From the NCBI GenBank assembly GCA_002336915.1, contig DDET01000047.1, forward strand, positions 62,001-126,000: a DNA stretch of 64,000 nt, written 5' to 3'. Below the pieces are notes generated by a model that searched no databases, was not told where the DNA came from, and worked only from the letters and a program-made list of their open reading frames with translations. The translations under genes were made by a program, and so were the position numbers. Positions 34,324 through 44,016 of the stretch are shown in pieces (position 1 is the stretch's first letter; each line of letters starts with the position of its first letter). Source of the stretch: Bacteroidetes bacterium UBA1947. Its GTDB lineage: Bacteria > Bacteroidota > Bacteroidia > Chitinophagales > Chitinophagaceae.

Positions 34324-36726
34324 ATGGATCAAAAACTTTCCCTTGCCCGCTTAGAGCAATTGCTTCTTAAGGCCTGTGATATCCTTAGGGGTAATATGGA
34401 TGCTTCGGAGTTTAAGGAGCATATCTTCGGAGTATTATTTCTTAAAAGATTAAGCGACAAGTTTGATGCGGACCGGGAACGGCTGACCTCCGATTATCGC
34501 CAGAAAGGCATGAAGGAGGATCTGATACACAAGCGGCTGGAAGATCACTCCAAATATGACTTTTATGTACCCCCACGAGCCAGATGGGCCAATATTCGCC
34601 ACCTGAAAAAAAATGTAGGTTCAGGTTTGAATAAAGCACTTGAGCATTTGGAAGATGCTAATCCGGCAACTCTTGAGGCAGTTCTAAAAGGTATCAACTA
34701 CAATAAAAAGGTAGGACAGAAAACACTGGAGGATTCAAAACTCATAGAATTTATTCAGCATTTTGAGCTTATCCCATTAAAGGACGAGGATTTCGAATTT
34801 CCCGACCTGATGGGGGCGGCTTATGAATATCTTATAAAATATTTTGCGGATAGTGCAGGGAAGAAAGGTGGTGAGTTCTATACCCCAAATGAAGTAGTCC
34901 AATTACTCACCCAATTGATAGAGCCAAAGCAGGGTATGTCGATTTATGACCCTACGGTGGGCTCGGGCGGCATGCTGATTCAGGCTCAGAACTATGTGGC
35001 GATGTCTGGGGGAAATGTTAAGGATTTAGCCCTGTATGGCCAGGAAAGTAACGGCACTACATGGTCGCTATGCAGAATGAATATGCTGCTACACGGCATA
35101 TACACTGCTGATATTAGGCATGAGGATACTATTAGGAAGCCCCAGCATATCACTGGCGGTAACCTTCGGACTTTCGACAGGGTTATTGCCAATCCTCCTT
35201 TCTCGCAGAACTACAGCAGTAATGGAATGGACCACAAAGAACGGTTCCAGGTTTTTATGCCAGAGAGCGGTAAAAAGGGGGATTTCATGTTCGTACAGCA
35301 TATGATATCGGTACTGAATGCTGACGGAAAAATGGCGGTGATAATGCCTCATGGTGTACTGTTCAGGGGTGGTAAGGAAAAGGAGGCAAGGGAATGGATG
35401 CTATCACAAGGGCTTTTAGAGGCAGCTATTGGTCTGCCACCAGGGTTGTTTTATGGTACGGGCATACCTGCTTGTGTATTGGTAATTAACAAAAGCGGAG
35501 CAGAGAAAAGGAGGGACGTGCTGTTCATAAATGCCGACAGGGAATATAAGGAGGGAAAGAACCAAAATAGGCTTAGGCCGGAGGATATTGAAAAGATATC
35601 TCACGTATATAAGAATAAACAGGTAGAATATAAATACTCTTCCTTGGTGAGCCTGGAGCAATTGGCAGCAGAGGATAGCAATTTTAACATACGCAGGTAT
35701 GTTGACAATGCACCCCCACCTGAACCACAGGATGTTAACGCCCACCTTAACGGAGGCATCCCCATATCAGAAGTGGATAGTCTCGGCAACTTCTTTAAGA
35801 ATTATAATGGCATAAGGAAAATGCTCTTTACAACATTGCGGGATGGTTACTTGCAATTCACCCCGGAAGTAATGAGCAAAGAGGTAATTAAGGAACTAAT
35901 AGAAGCCAGTGCAGGCGTGAAGGCTAAGCATGAAACCTATTTGGTGACACTAAAGGCGTGGTGGGACAAGCACCTGCCGGCCATAAAGGCTATCAATAGC
36001 CAGAAAGCGGTATTTGAACTCTACCATAAGCTATTGAATGATATCAACACAACCCTGCTACCTCTTGGTATATTAGACGAGTTCAAGATAAGGGGTGCTT
36101 TTGCGTCTTTCTGGAATACCGAACCGATCTTAAGTGACTTGAAATCAGTCGCGGCAAGTGGATGGGGAGCGGCGTTGATACCTGATGGAGAGATACTACG
36201 ATCACAGTTTGCCACACTGCTTGAAAAACATGAGACCAACCAAAACAGAATGGCCGAGCTTCAAGGCATGTTCGAGGAAGCAGAAGTGGACGACTATGAC
36301 TACGAACATAGCGAAAGCGGTGTATTGCCAAAAGATGTATTAAAGATGCTAAAGACAAAAAAGAAGACAGGGAAGAATGCAGACAACATTCAGAAACTAA
36401 TCTTTAAGCATGAATTTCTGGTAGCGGAGTTGAAAGACCTAAAGAAGGAAGCCAGCATTATGGAGAGACGGAAAGAAGAACTTGTGGCTGCTGCAAGAAT
36501 CAAGATCGCTCCAATCGATGCCGGGAAACTGATCATCTCAAGATGGGAGCGCACTTTATACAGTACATTCGAAGGATACCTTAATCAATACCTCCAAACT
36601 TTTATAGCAGCCAACGAAAACCTATTTAACAAATACAGTGTAACACTGAAGAGTTTGATAAAAGTGAGGGACCATGAAACTAAATTGCTGAACAAATATC
36701 TAACCGAATTGGGCTATGGGGCATAG
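34324..36726 (+). CDS. hsdM: Type I restriction-modification methyltransferase subunit
   Basis: 800 residues from ATG 34324; an upstream frame to 34198 is not part of the family. The N-terminal helical domain starts A-R-L-E-Q-L-L-L-K-A. SAM motif I is Y-D-P-T-V-G-S-G-G-M (about 207-216) and the catalytic motif is N-P-P-F (about 289-292), as in N6-adenine methyltransferases. The C-terminal part from about 560 is long, charged and coiled-coil-like, and makes the protein longer than usual HsdM (about 500-550). It modifies the host DNA and, with HsdS and HsdR, forms the restriction complex. It overlaps hsdS by 11 bases. Confidence 0.93.
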   Translation: MDQKLSLARLEQLLLKACDILRGNMDASEFKEHIFGVLFLKRLSDKFDADRERLTSDYRQKGMKEDLIHKRLEDHSKYDFYVPPRARWANIRHLKKNVGSGLNKALEHLEDANPATLEAVLKGINYNKKVGQKTLEDSKLIEFIQHFELIPLKDEDFEFPDLMGAAYEYLIKYFADSAGKKGGEFYTPNEVVQLLTQLIEPKQGMSIYDPTVGSGGMLIQAQNYVAMSGGNVKDLALYGQESNGTTWSLCRMNMLLHGIYTADIRHEDTIRKPQHITGGNLRTFDRVIANPPFSQNYSSNGMDHKERFQVFMPESGKKGDFMFVQHMISVLNADGKMAVIMPHGVLFRGGKEKEAREWMLSQGLLEAAIGLPPGLFYGTGIPACVLVINKSGAEKRRDVLFINADREYKEGKNQNRLRPEDIEKISHVYKNKQVEYKYSSLVSLEQLAAEDSNFNIRRYVDNAPPPEPQDVNAHLNGGIPISEVDSLGNFFKNYNGIRKMLFTTLRDGYLQFTPEVMSKEVIKELIEASAGVKAKHETYLVTLKAWWDKHLPAIKAINSQKAVFELYHKLLNDINTTLLPLGILDEFKIRGAFASFWNTEPILSDLKSVAASGWGAALIPDGEILRSQFATLLEKHETNQNRMAELQGMFEEAEVDDYDYEHSESGVLPKDVLKMLKTKKKTGKNADNIQKLIFKHEFLVAELKDLKKEASIMERRKEELVAAARIKIAPIDAGKLIISRWERTLYSTFEGYLNQYLQTFIAANENLFNKYSVTLKSLIKVRDHETKLLNKYLTELGYGA

Positions 36727-37969
36727 AGTTATTTTAGGGAATGAAATCAATATTCTTCCTGGATTCCCCTTTGATTCTGATATGTTTACGGAGGAGGCCG
36801 GCGTCCAGCTTATAAGGATAAGGGATTTACAGACTTTCTCCTCAAATACATACTATAAGGGTAGTTATAACTCAGTCTATGTCGTCAAAGCGGGTGATAT
36901 ATTGATTGGGATGGATGGGGATTTCAACATTGTGAAGTGGAAGGGTGGTAAAGGACTTCTAAATCAACGGATTCTGAAAATATATCAGAAAGCAGATGGA
37001 AAAGTTGAAATAGATTATATCTATTATCTGCTACAGCCTATGCTCCTTAAGATTAATGAAAGGACTCCAGCTACCACTGTTAAACATCTGTCAACCTATG
37101 ATATTTCGACGATTTCGTTAGAAGTTCCCCCTAATCCTGTACAAAAAAAAATATCCTATATTCTATCCACGATAGACAAACAGATAGAAGAAACCGAAGC
37201 TATCATAAGCAAATATCAGGCTATCAAACAAGGTATGTTGCAGGATTTGTTTACAAGGGGTGTGGATGTAAATACTGGAAAACTGCGACCAAGTCATGAG
37301 GAGGCACCGAAACTTTACAAGAAATCGCCTTTAGGACTGATACCTAAAGAATGGGAGGTTTGTGTCTTAGATAACTGTCATACTCATGAAAGATACAGCT
37401 ATACAGGTGGGCCGTTCGGTTCCAGCTTAAAGGCAGAGCATTATACCTCCCATGGTGTAAGGATTATTCAGTTGCAGAATATTGGTGATGGACACTTCAA
37501 TGATACCTACAAGATCTACACATCTGAAAAGAAGGCTAATGAATTATTTAGTTGCAATATATATCCTGGAGATATTATAATTGCAAAAATGGCAGATCCC
37601 TTAGCCAGAGCGTGTATCGTTCCTGATTTTGACAAAAGGTTTCTTATGGCCTCTGATGGCATTAGATTAAAAGTAGATCAAAGTCTTTTCGACACGAACT
37701 ATGTTCTTGAAACAATAAATAGCCATTATTTCAGAAGCCAGGCCACGTTACTTTCTACTGGTACAACAAGAGAAAGAATTGGCCTTACGGAATTAAAGAA
37801 TCTAAGACTAAAAAAGCCACAACTAAAGGAACAGAGAGCTATCTCAGATGTTCTACGTTGTACAGAAAAAGATATAAGTGTCAGTCAAAAGGAATTTTTC
37901 AAACTCCATCTTCTAAAACAAGGATTAATGAATGACTTGCTAACTGGCAAAGTTGACGTGAAACTGTAA
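36716..37969 (+). CDS. hsdS: Type I restriction-modification specificity subunit
   Basis: 417 residues with two target-recognition domains. The first ends before a helical spacer that contains I-D-K-Q-I-E-E-T-E-A-I-I-S-K-Y. The second begins after P-L-G-L-I-P-K-E-W-E-V and closes with K-E-Q-R-A-I-S-D-V-L. Each half closes with a similar Q-x-x-M-x-D-L segment (Q-G-M-L-Q-D-L-F-T and Q-G-L-M-N-D-L-L-T). The recognised DNA sequence cannot be predicted here. It lies in frame-shifted overlap with hsdM and eight bases before the next gene. Confidence 0.9.
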   Translation: MGHRVILGNEINILPGFPFDSDMFTEEAGVQLIRIRDLQTFSSNTYYKGSYNSVYVVKAGDILIGMDGDFNIVKWKGGKGLLNQRILKIYQKADGKVEIDYIYYLLQPMLLKINERTPATTVKHLSTYDISTISLEVPPNPVQKKISYILSTIDKQIEETEAIISKYQAIKQGMLQDLFTRGVDVNTGKLRPSHEEAPKLYKKSPLGLIPKEWEVCVLDNCHTHERYSYTGGPFGSSLKAEHYTSHGVRIIQLQNIGDGHFNDTYKIYTSEKKANELFSCNIYPGDIIIAKMADPLARACIVPDFDKRFLMASDGIRLKVDQSLFDTNYVLETINSHYFRSQATLLSTGTTRERIGLTELKNLRLKKPQLKEQRAISDVLRCTEKDISVSQKEFFKLHLLKQGLMNDLLTGKVDVKL

Positions 37970-37976
37970 ATAGACC

Positions 37977-38657
37977 ATGCAGGAAGTCTTTAATAAATAT
38001 AAGGAGCTATTTCAGAAAAGATACGAACTGGTATCTTCCTTGGATATGGGTGAGGACTCAGTTCGTTATGATTTCTTTCAAGCCTTACAGGAAAAGATGG
38101 GCCTAAATCCATGGGATATTCAATTGGAGTACCCTTTGGGAGTTGATGCATTTATTGCTCAGCTTGCCAGGCCTGAGGGAGCTAAACGAGGAGAAAAGCC
38201 TGTGATGGATTTGGTTGTCAATACTTCCGAGATAAAGCTTTGTGCTGAGTTTGGTTTCTTTAGGAGAAATAGTAATGATAACGGTCGGATTGATACAACG
38301 GGTAAGACCTTTAAAATGCTAAACGATTTTATCCGCTTGGCTATTTTCGGCCACCTGAATAACAGCAAGTCCTTCTTTGTTTGCGTTGCAGATGAATGGA
38401 TCATAGATCATCAAATTAGGGGTGGCATGTTACCGCCATTTCCCGCCCAACAATACAGATTTCATTATGATGGCCTTATTGAGATCATGGGTACGTCTAA
38501 GGAGGCAAAGAAAGCCTTACCCGATAAATTCTTACACAGGTTTAGAGAGCTTGAGCTGAATATAAATGCCAATCTGGTTATGAGGGAGGAAATAGTGTCT
38601 GAATTGAACCCGCAAGAAACATACATATTGGTATGGGAGGTTGAGTCATATCTTTAG
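37977..38657 (+). CDS. Unknown protein inside the hsd operon, nuclease-fold-like without the usual lysine
   Basis: 226 residues, no membrane segment. The layout E-D-S-V-R-Y-D-F-F, then L-G-V-D-A-F-I-A-Q, P-V-M-D-L-V-V, C-A-E-F-G-F-F looks like the core of a PD-(D/E)XK protein, but E-F-G stands where E-x-K is expected. It may therefore be an inactive subunit. It sits eight bases after hsdS and overlaps the next gene by 17 bases. I know of no standard type I system with this gene. Fold assignment is inference. Confidence 0.65.
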   Translation: MQEVFNKYKELFQKRYELVSSLDMGEDSVRYDFFQALQEKMGLNPWDIQLEYPLGVDAFIAQLARPEGAKRGEKPVMDLVVNTSEIKLCAEFGFFRRNSNDNGRIDTTGKTFKMLNDFIRLAIFGHLNNSKSFFVCVADEWIIDHQIRGGMLPPFPAQQYRFHYDGLIEIMGTSKEAKKALPDKFLHRFRELELNINANLVMREEIVSELNPQETYILVWEVESYL

Positions 38658-39312
38658 AAATGGGTCGTCAATAAATTTGTACCTTGAGAGATCGGTACTC
38701 ATAAAATATGTTGTGACGGTCAAAACAGCTATACAAGAATTTATTAGTCATCTTCAAACTGATGAGGATGCTGAACTTTATAACGAAGCAGGCTTACAAC
38801 ATGAGTTGGCATGGTTCCTCCGTGGGGCATTAGGTAAGGATTATTTAGTAAAACTTGAATACCCCATAGCTAAAGCCGGAGTTCCGGTAAAATTGGTAAA
38901 AAAGGAGATGGATATTTTCATTAGGAGCAAGACAACAGGGGATAGATACTGTATAGAGCTCAAAGCCCCGGTTAACTTGCAAATTCCCAAAAGAATGTTT
39001 CATGCCTTACAAGATGTTCAATTCCTTGCCGCACTAAAGAATGAACATGGCTTTCAGCAAGGCTTTTTGATTTTTGTCACTAACAATGACTCCTTTTGGA
39101 AACCCAAGGCTGATAAATTAGGTATCTATAAATTATTTCGGAAGAAGGTCGTAACGCTGGAAACCATCGTTGGAGATGATGTTCCTGATTTCATTCGAAA
39201 AGAGTATACGGAAGATCCTATATTATTTCTTGATAGGGTTTACACAGCAAATTGGGAGGATCTCAAGGTTCAGGGTGAGGAAAAATGGAGGTACTTTTTA
39301 GTAGAGGTATAA
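38641..39312 (+). CDS. PD-(D/E)XK nuclease-like protein inside the hsd operon
   Basis: Up to 223 residues; the TTG at 38641 is the longest start, and a GTG at 38713 is an alternative. The catalytic pattern is complete: an early E in Q-H-E-L-A-W, D in K-K-E-M-D-I-F-I, and E-L-K in Y-C-I-E-L-K-A-P. Hydrophobic strands and a late F-L-I-F-V-T-N-N-D-S-F-W helix complete the fold. Together with the preceding gene it may form a nuclease pair (one active, one not). Placement between hsdS and hsdR suggests action on DNA with the R-M complex, which is unproved. Confidence 0.68.
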   Translation: MSHIFRNGSSINLYLERSVLIKYVVTVKTAIQEFISHLQTDEDAELYNEAGLQHELAWFLRGALGKDYLVKLEYPIAKAGVPVKLVKKEMDIFIRSKTTGDRYCIELKAPVNLQIPKRMFHALQDVQFLAALKNEHGFQQGFLIFVTNNDSFWKPKADKLGIYKLFRKKVVTLETIVGDDVPDFIRKEYTEDPILFLDRVYTANWEDLKVQGEEKWRYFLVEV

Positions 39313-39359
39313 AATATTTGTATATTTAAGACCTTTTCTTACCAAAACATACCGTTACT

Positions 39360-40055
39360 ATGCCATTAATAAATAATCTTTTTGATAGATTGGTCACACG
39401 AAACAAGAAACTGATAGGTCATTGGGCATCCGTGTACCTTGACTATACGAATGAAATGAACTTGATAAGCTCCAGACTTGTTGCAAGTCCAGCGATGAGA
39501 TTAGATAATCCGGCCTTGTTCACGGGAACCAGTGTAAGTAACTACAATGACTTTATTTATAAATGGATATATGAGCATAATAATGGCATCTCGTCAACTG
39601 GTTTAAGCTTGTTGTCAGTCGTAAATTTTGACAAGATTCGTACCAGTGCCAGTTTTAAAACTGTTGCCCGAAAAGTGATTGCAGCACCGGACTTTACGAA
39701 TTACTGCAACCTAAACAACCAATGGCATACGATAATAGGCCGGAACAACCCACTCAGGACAAATAGGGCGTTGGCTACTTGTAATCCGAAAGAACTGGCT
39801 TCCACGGTAGATTGGTCGAAGTTTTGTGCTGTCTTGACTTATCTCCGGAAACATTGTAGTTATACAATCACCAACCCGGCCCCAAACTGGTTTGTTTGGA
39901 ATCAGGAATTAACGAAATGGCTTGACAGTAAACTATCTGTTGAAAGATCAACTTATACAGACAGGAAAAAGTATTATGTAGATCGCAATATTTTTGTTTG
40001 GATGCTCTATGAAAATGATCCGTTAACTCCAGCCGATAAAAAATATTTCCTATAA
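39360..40055 (+). CDS. Unknown protein inside the hsd operon
   Basis: 231 residues, soluble, rich in asparagine, tryptophan and tyrosine, mainly helical. I recognise no motif or family. A short AT-rich gap (39313-39359) precedes it; AATATTTG there resembles a weak -7 box. It ends 16 bases before hsdR and so is co-transcribed with it. Its place suggests a role with the two nuclease-like genes upstream, but nothing in the protein shows it. Confidence 0.65.
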   Translation: MPLINNLFDRLVTRNKKLIGHWASVYLDYTNEMNLISSRLVASPAMRLDNPALFTGTSVSNYNDFIYKWIYEHNNGISSTGLSLLSVVNFDKIRTSASFKTVARKVIAAPDFTNYCNLNNQWHTIIGRNNPLRTNRALATCNPKELASTVDWSKFCAVLTYLRKHCSYTITNPAPNWFVWNQELTKWLDSKLSVERSTYTDRKKYYVDRNIFVWMLYENDPLTPADKKYFL

Positions 40056-40071
40056 AATAATCCTATCGTCA

Positions 40072-43000
40072 ATGTCGGAGTACTCCCATATAGAAAAGCC
40101 CTTCCTAACTCAGCTTCACAAGCTGGGCTGGACAGTTATTGACCAAGGGGCAGGTATCCCAACCGACCCTAACCGTAGTTTGCGTAGCAGCTTCAGGGAG
40201 GTAACACTAAAGGAAACATTTAAAAAATCGGTAAAGGCTGCTAACATCACTGAAGAGGGAATGGAGTGGCTAACTGATTCCCAACTGAATGACATATACG
40301 AGGAGCTAATAGCTCATTCAAGAAAAAACTTATTTGAAGCCAATAAGGACGTACTGGATAGGTTGCTCAACAATACAACGAGGGTAGACAAGAATGAGCT
40401 GACGGGAGAAGAATCCCCCGCAGTGAAGATCATTAATTTCGACCAGCCTGAAAGGAATTCTTTCATTGCCATCAACCAATTCAGGATTGATACTCCCGGT
40501 ATGGGTAAAGGCTTTATTATTCCTGATATTGTTCTCTTTGTGAATGGCTTACCCCTGGTAGTAATAGAGGCCAAGGATCAGAATGAGTTTACCTCCAATC
40601 CTATGCACGAGGCTATCAGGCAGTTATTACGGTACAGCAACCAGCGGGAGGGAACAAAACTTGACGGATTAAAAGAAGGAGAAGAAAGCTTGTTTTGGTA
40701 CAACCAGTTTAATATTGCCAGCTATGGGGAGAAAGCCATGTATGGCACCATAACCTCAACAGAGGAGTATTATTTTGAATGGAAAGATATCTATCCTGAT
40801 AAATACAAAACTTTCGAACCGCCTTTAGGAGTGGTTAGGTCTCAGGAGACACTTATACAAGGCATGCTGCCGCCGGAAACTTTACTGGATATAGTTAGGC
40901 ACTTCATATTGTTTATGCCTACGGATGATGGACGGGAGGTGAAGATAGTCTGCCGCTATCAGCAATACAGGGCTGTAGGCAAAATTATTAAGAGGCTGGA
41001 AGAAGGCAAAACTCCTATGGAGCGGTCGGGTGTTGTATGGCATACCCAGGGAAGTGGTAAGAGCCTGACAATGGTTATGCTTGTTCGTAAACTACGGTCC
41101 ACACCTTCCTTGCTTGATTACAAGGTGCTCATGGTCAATGACCGCAACGACCTCGAAGACCAGTTGGGAGAAACAGCAGAGCTTACCAATGAAAAGGTAG
41201 ACTACGTTAATAACTCAAAGGAACTAAAGAAAAAGCTGGCCACCCCAAGCAGTAATGTTGTGATGGTTATGATACATAAATTTCTCGAACGGTCTAAGGT
41301 GGATGGTACAATGGTTGGAGAAGCTTTGAGTCAGGTAGCGGAAGCTATGCCCTTGTATAATAATATTGGAGAAATAAATGAGTCGGAGAAAATACTGATA
41401 CTTATTGATGAGGCCCACCGTACCCAGGGCAGTGATCTGGGTAATAATCTCTTCGAGGCATTCCCTAATGCCACTAAGATAGCATTTACTGGGACCCCAT
41501 TGATAGCAGAACGGCATAAAAAGAAAACTCACCAGAGGTTTGGCTCTTATATCGACAAGTATAAACTTAAGGACGCCGTAGATGACGGGGCTACATTACA
41601 GATACTGTATGAAGGTAAGACCAGTGATGATGCGGTAAGGGATAAGAGTGATTTTGAGGACAAGTTCGAAGACCTGGTAAAGGATCATACCCCGGAGGAA
41701 ATAGCCCTCATTAAAAAGAAGTACGGCACTTATAAAGACGTGCTGGAATCGGAGCAAAGAATAGCAGCCATAGCCAAAGACCTGGTGAACCACTATATCG
41801 ATAATATACTGGCTAATGGTTTTAAGGCCCAGGTAGTTGCCAGTTCCGTCCTTGCTGCAGTCAGGTATAAAAAAGCCATCATAAAAGCAATAGCCGATAG
41901 ACTGGAATTGGAGAAAGGCAAGCCTGTACCCAATGAGGATTTGATAAACCAGATAGCTTTCTTGAAGGTTGAGGCTGTTGTTTCTACCCAGGGCACCAAT
42001 GAAGAAGCTATTGTAACAGAAGCAAGAAAGTCGGCCATGGCTAACAAGGCCATTGATAACTTTAAGGACAAGTTCGACTATGACAGGCCGCTCACCGGGA
42101 TTGCCTTCCTTGTAGTCTGTGACATGTTGCTTACGGGCTTTGATGCCCCTATAGAGCAAATAATGTATTTGGACCAGAAGATGAAAGAACACAACCTCTT
42201 GCAAGCCATTGCTCGCGTGAACAGGACTTACAAAAACAAAAGTCGGGGGTTTGTCGTTGACTATGTCGGTAATACCAACAATCTTAAGCAAGCCCTTTCC
42301 ATTTACAACCAGGATGACATTGCCGATGTCTTAGATTCCTTCCAAAGTATAAATTCAGAGATACCCATCCTCGACCAGAGATATAAGAGGCTGGTACAAC
42401 TTTTTAGGGATAACGGTGTGGAGCAGATAGAAGCTTATGTAAATCAAAAAATCACAGACCCGAAAGAACGGTATAAGATTCTCGAAAGCTGTATAGAACT
42501 AAGTGAAGATGTAAAGTTCCGGGCGGATTTTGACGTCTACTTTAAGAACTTTATGGAGAGTATGGACATCATCCTTCCACTGGCTGCTGCAGAACCTTAC
42601 AAAATCCCTTCTAAACAGTTTGCCCACATTTTATTTAGAACGAAGCAACGATATAAGGACAGCTCAATAAGCCTTGAAGGGGTGGGAGAAAAGATTAAAA
42701 GGCTGATAAATGAACACCTTACCAATCTTGGCATCAATCCCAAAATCCCGCCGGTAGAATTGTTCTCGGACAATTTTGAAGAAGAGGTAAGTAAGAATGA
42801 AAGCAAGAAAGCAATAGCATCTGAAATGGAGCATGCCATCAGGAAGCATATTAAGGTGAGCTTTGATGATGACCCCTCCCTGTACAAGAAACTTTATGAG
42901 AAGCTGGAAGCTATAATCAAACAACACCTTGAAGACTGGGATAAACTGGCCGAAAGCCTGAAAGGGCTCCGGGATGAATTGCTGGCCGGCAGAAAACAAA

Positions 43001-43323
43001 CTGAAGAAGGGGTTTCAGAGGTAGAAGCACCTTTCTTCGACCTAATGATGGACCTATCTTTTGGTGAAGTAAAACCAGATAAGGCCACCAGGGATAAGTG
43101 TAAGAAGGTGAATGCCGAGATAATTGAAAAGCTTGAATCCAACATAGGCATAATAAGCTTCTGGGAGAAATCCCATGAGATAGAAAAGATGGGCGGGGAA
43201 ATAAAGGACATCATTTACCTCAGTGATGTATCGGAACTCATAAATTCTGTGGACAGGGTAACGACTGAAATACTGGCATTAGCTAAGAAGAGGCATAACA
43301 GAATAATCGGGAATAAGGAATGA
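40072..43323 (+). CDS. hsdR: Type I restriction endonuclease and translocase subunit
   Basis: 1,083 residues. The N-terminal nuclease has I-I-P-D-I-V-L-F (about 146-153) and V-I-E-A-K (about 164-168). The SF2 motor has Walker A in T-Q-G-S-G-K-S-L (about 325-332), D-E-A-H at about 446-449, and later F-T-G-T-P and V-N-R-T helicase motifs. It cuts unmethylated DNA after translocation, together with HsdM and HsdS. The length is normal. Its stop overlaps the next start as ATGA. Confidence 0.94.
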   Translation: MSEYSHIEKPFLTQLHKLGWTVIDQGAGIPTDPNRSLRSSFREVTLKETFKKSVKAANITEEGMEWLTDSQLNDIYEELIAHSRKNLFEANKDVLDRLLNNTTRVDKNELTGEESPAVKIINFDQPERNSFIAINQFRIDTPGMGKGFIIPDIVLFVNGLPLVVIEAKDQNEFTSNPMHEAIRQLLRYSNQREGTKLDGLKEGEESLFWYNQFNIASYGEKAMYGTITSTEEYYFEWKDIYPDKYKTFEPPLGVVRSQETLIQGMLPPETLLDIVRHFILFMPTDDGREVKIVCRYQQYRAVGKIIKRLEEGKTPMERSGVVWHTQGSGKSLTMVMLVRKLRSTPSLLDYKVLMVNDRNDLEDQLGETAELTNEKVDYVNNSKELKKKLATPSSNVVMVMIHKFLERSKVDGTMVGEALSQVAEAMPLYNNIGEINESEKILILIDEAHRTQGSDLGNNLFEAFPNATKIAFTGTPLIAERHKKKTHQRFGSYIDKYKLKDAVDDGATLQILYEGKTSDDAVRDKSDFEDKFEDLVKDHTPEEIALIKKKYGTYKDVLESEQRIAAIAKDLVNHYIDNILANGFKAQVVASSVLAAVRYKKAIIKAIADRLELEKGKPVPNEDLINQIAFLKVEAVVSTQGTNEEAIVTEARKSAMANKAIDNFKDKFDYDRPLTGIAFLVVCDMLLTGFDAPIEQIMYLDQKMKEHNLLQAIARVNRTYKNKSRGFVVDYVGNTNNLKQALSIYNQDDIADVLDSFQSINSEIPILDQRYKRLVQLFRDNGVEQIEAYVNQKITDPKERYKILESCIELSEDVKFRADFDVYFKNFMESMDIILPLAAAEPYKIPSKQFAHILFRTKQRYKDSSISLEGVGEKIKRLINEHLTNLGINPKIPPVELFSDNFEEEVSKNESKKAIASEMEHAIRKHIKVSFDDDPSLYKKLYEKLEAIIKQHLEDWDKLAESLKGLRDELLAGRKQTEEGVSEVEAPFFDLMMDLSFGEVKPDKATRDKCKKVNAEIIEKLESNIGIISFWEKSHEIEKMGGEIKDIIYLSDVSELINSVDRVTTEILALAKKRHNRIIGNKE

Positions 43324-44000
43324 CAACAAAATTACCTCCATATACGGTAAAGAAGAGTGCTCGGAAGACTTTAAGTATCTACATAGAGCGGGATGGCAGC
43401 GTGTCGGTATTGGCTCCGAACGAAAATACAGACGAGGAGATAAGGGAAATAGTTACACAAAAGAGCTACCAGATATATAAATACCTTGCTGAGCGGGAAG
43501 AGCTAATTGCTACTAAATCCTATAGGGAAATTACAAACGGGGAAAGCTTCCTCTATCTTGGCAGAAACTATAGGTTGCAGTTAGTGAAGGATCAGGATGC
43601 ACCTTTAAAGCTGAAGGATGGCTACTTCTTTTTAAGGGCCGCTGATAAGACCCACGCATCGGAAATATTTAAGGAATTCTACAAAGGGAAAGCATTATCA
43701 CGAATAGCAGGCCGAGTAGCTTTTTACCGGGACAAAATGAATGTTGTACCTCGTGAGATAAGGATAATGGAACTTCATAACCGCTGGGCATCATGTTCCA
43801 GAAAGGGAGACTTGAATTTCCATTGGAAATGTATGATGGCCCCGCTCACAATACTTGATTATATTGTAGTACACGAAATGGCCCATCTGAAACACGAAAC
43901 CCATAACGAGGCTTTCTGGAATGAGGTTGACAAGATTATTCCAGATTACAGGGAGAGGAAATCGTGGTTGAGGTTCAACGGAGCCGGAATGGACTTGTAA
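43320..44000 (+). CDS. YgjP-like zinc metallopeptidase (DUF45 type)
   Basis: 226 residues. The active site is V-V-H-E-M-A-H-L-K-H (HExxH at about 182-186), with R-W-A-S-C-S ahead of it, the usual order in YgjP/DUF45 proteins (gluzincin, M48-like). Members often follow hsdR in type I operons; the function is unknown but may be linked to control of the restriction complex. Start and hsdR stop overlap by four bases. Confidence 0.85.
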   Translation: MTTKLPPYTVKKSARKTLSIYIERDGSVSVLAPNENTDEEIREIVTQKSYQIYKYLAEREELIATKSYREITNGESFLYLGRNYRLQLVKDQDAPLKLKDGYFFLRAADKTHASEIFKEFYKGKALSRIAGRVAFYRDKMNVVPREIRIMELHNRWASCSRKGDLNFHWKCMMAPLTILDYIVVHEMAHLKHETHNEAFWNEVDKIIPDYRERKSWLRFNGAGMDL

Positions 44001-44016
44001 AATCGGCCGTCCGAAA

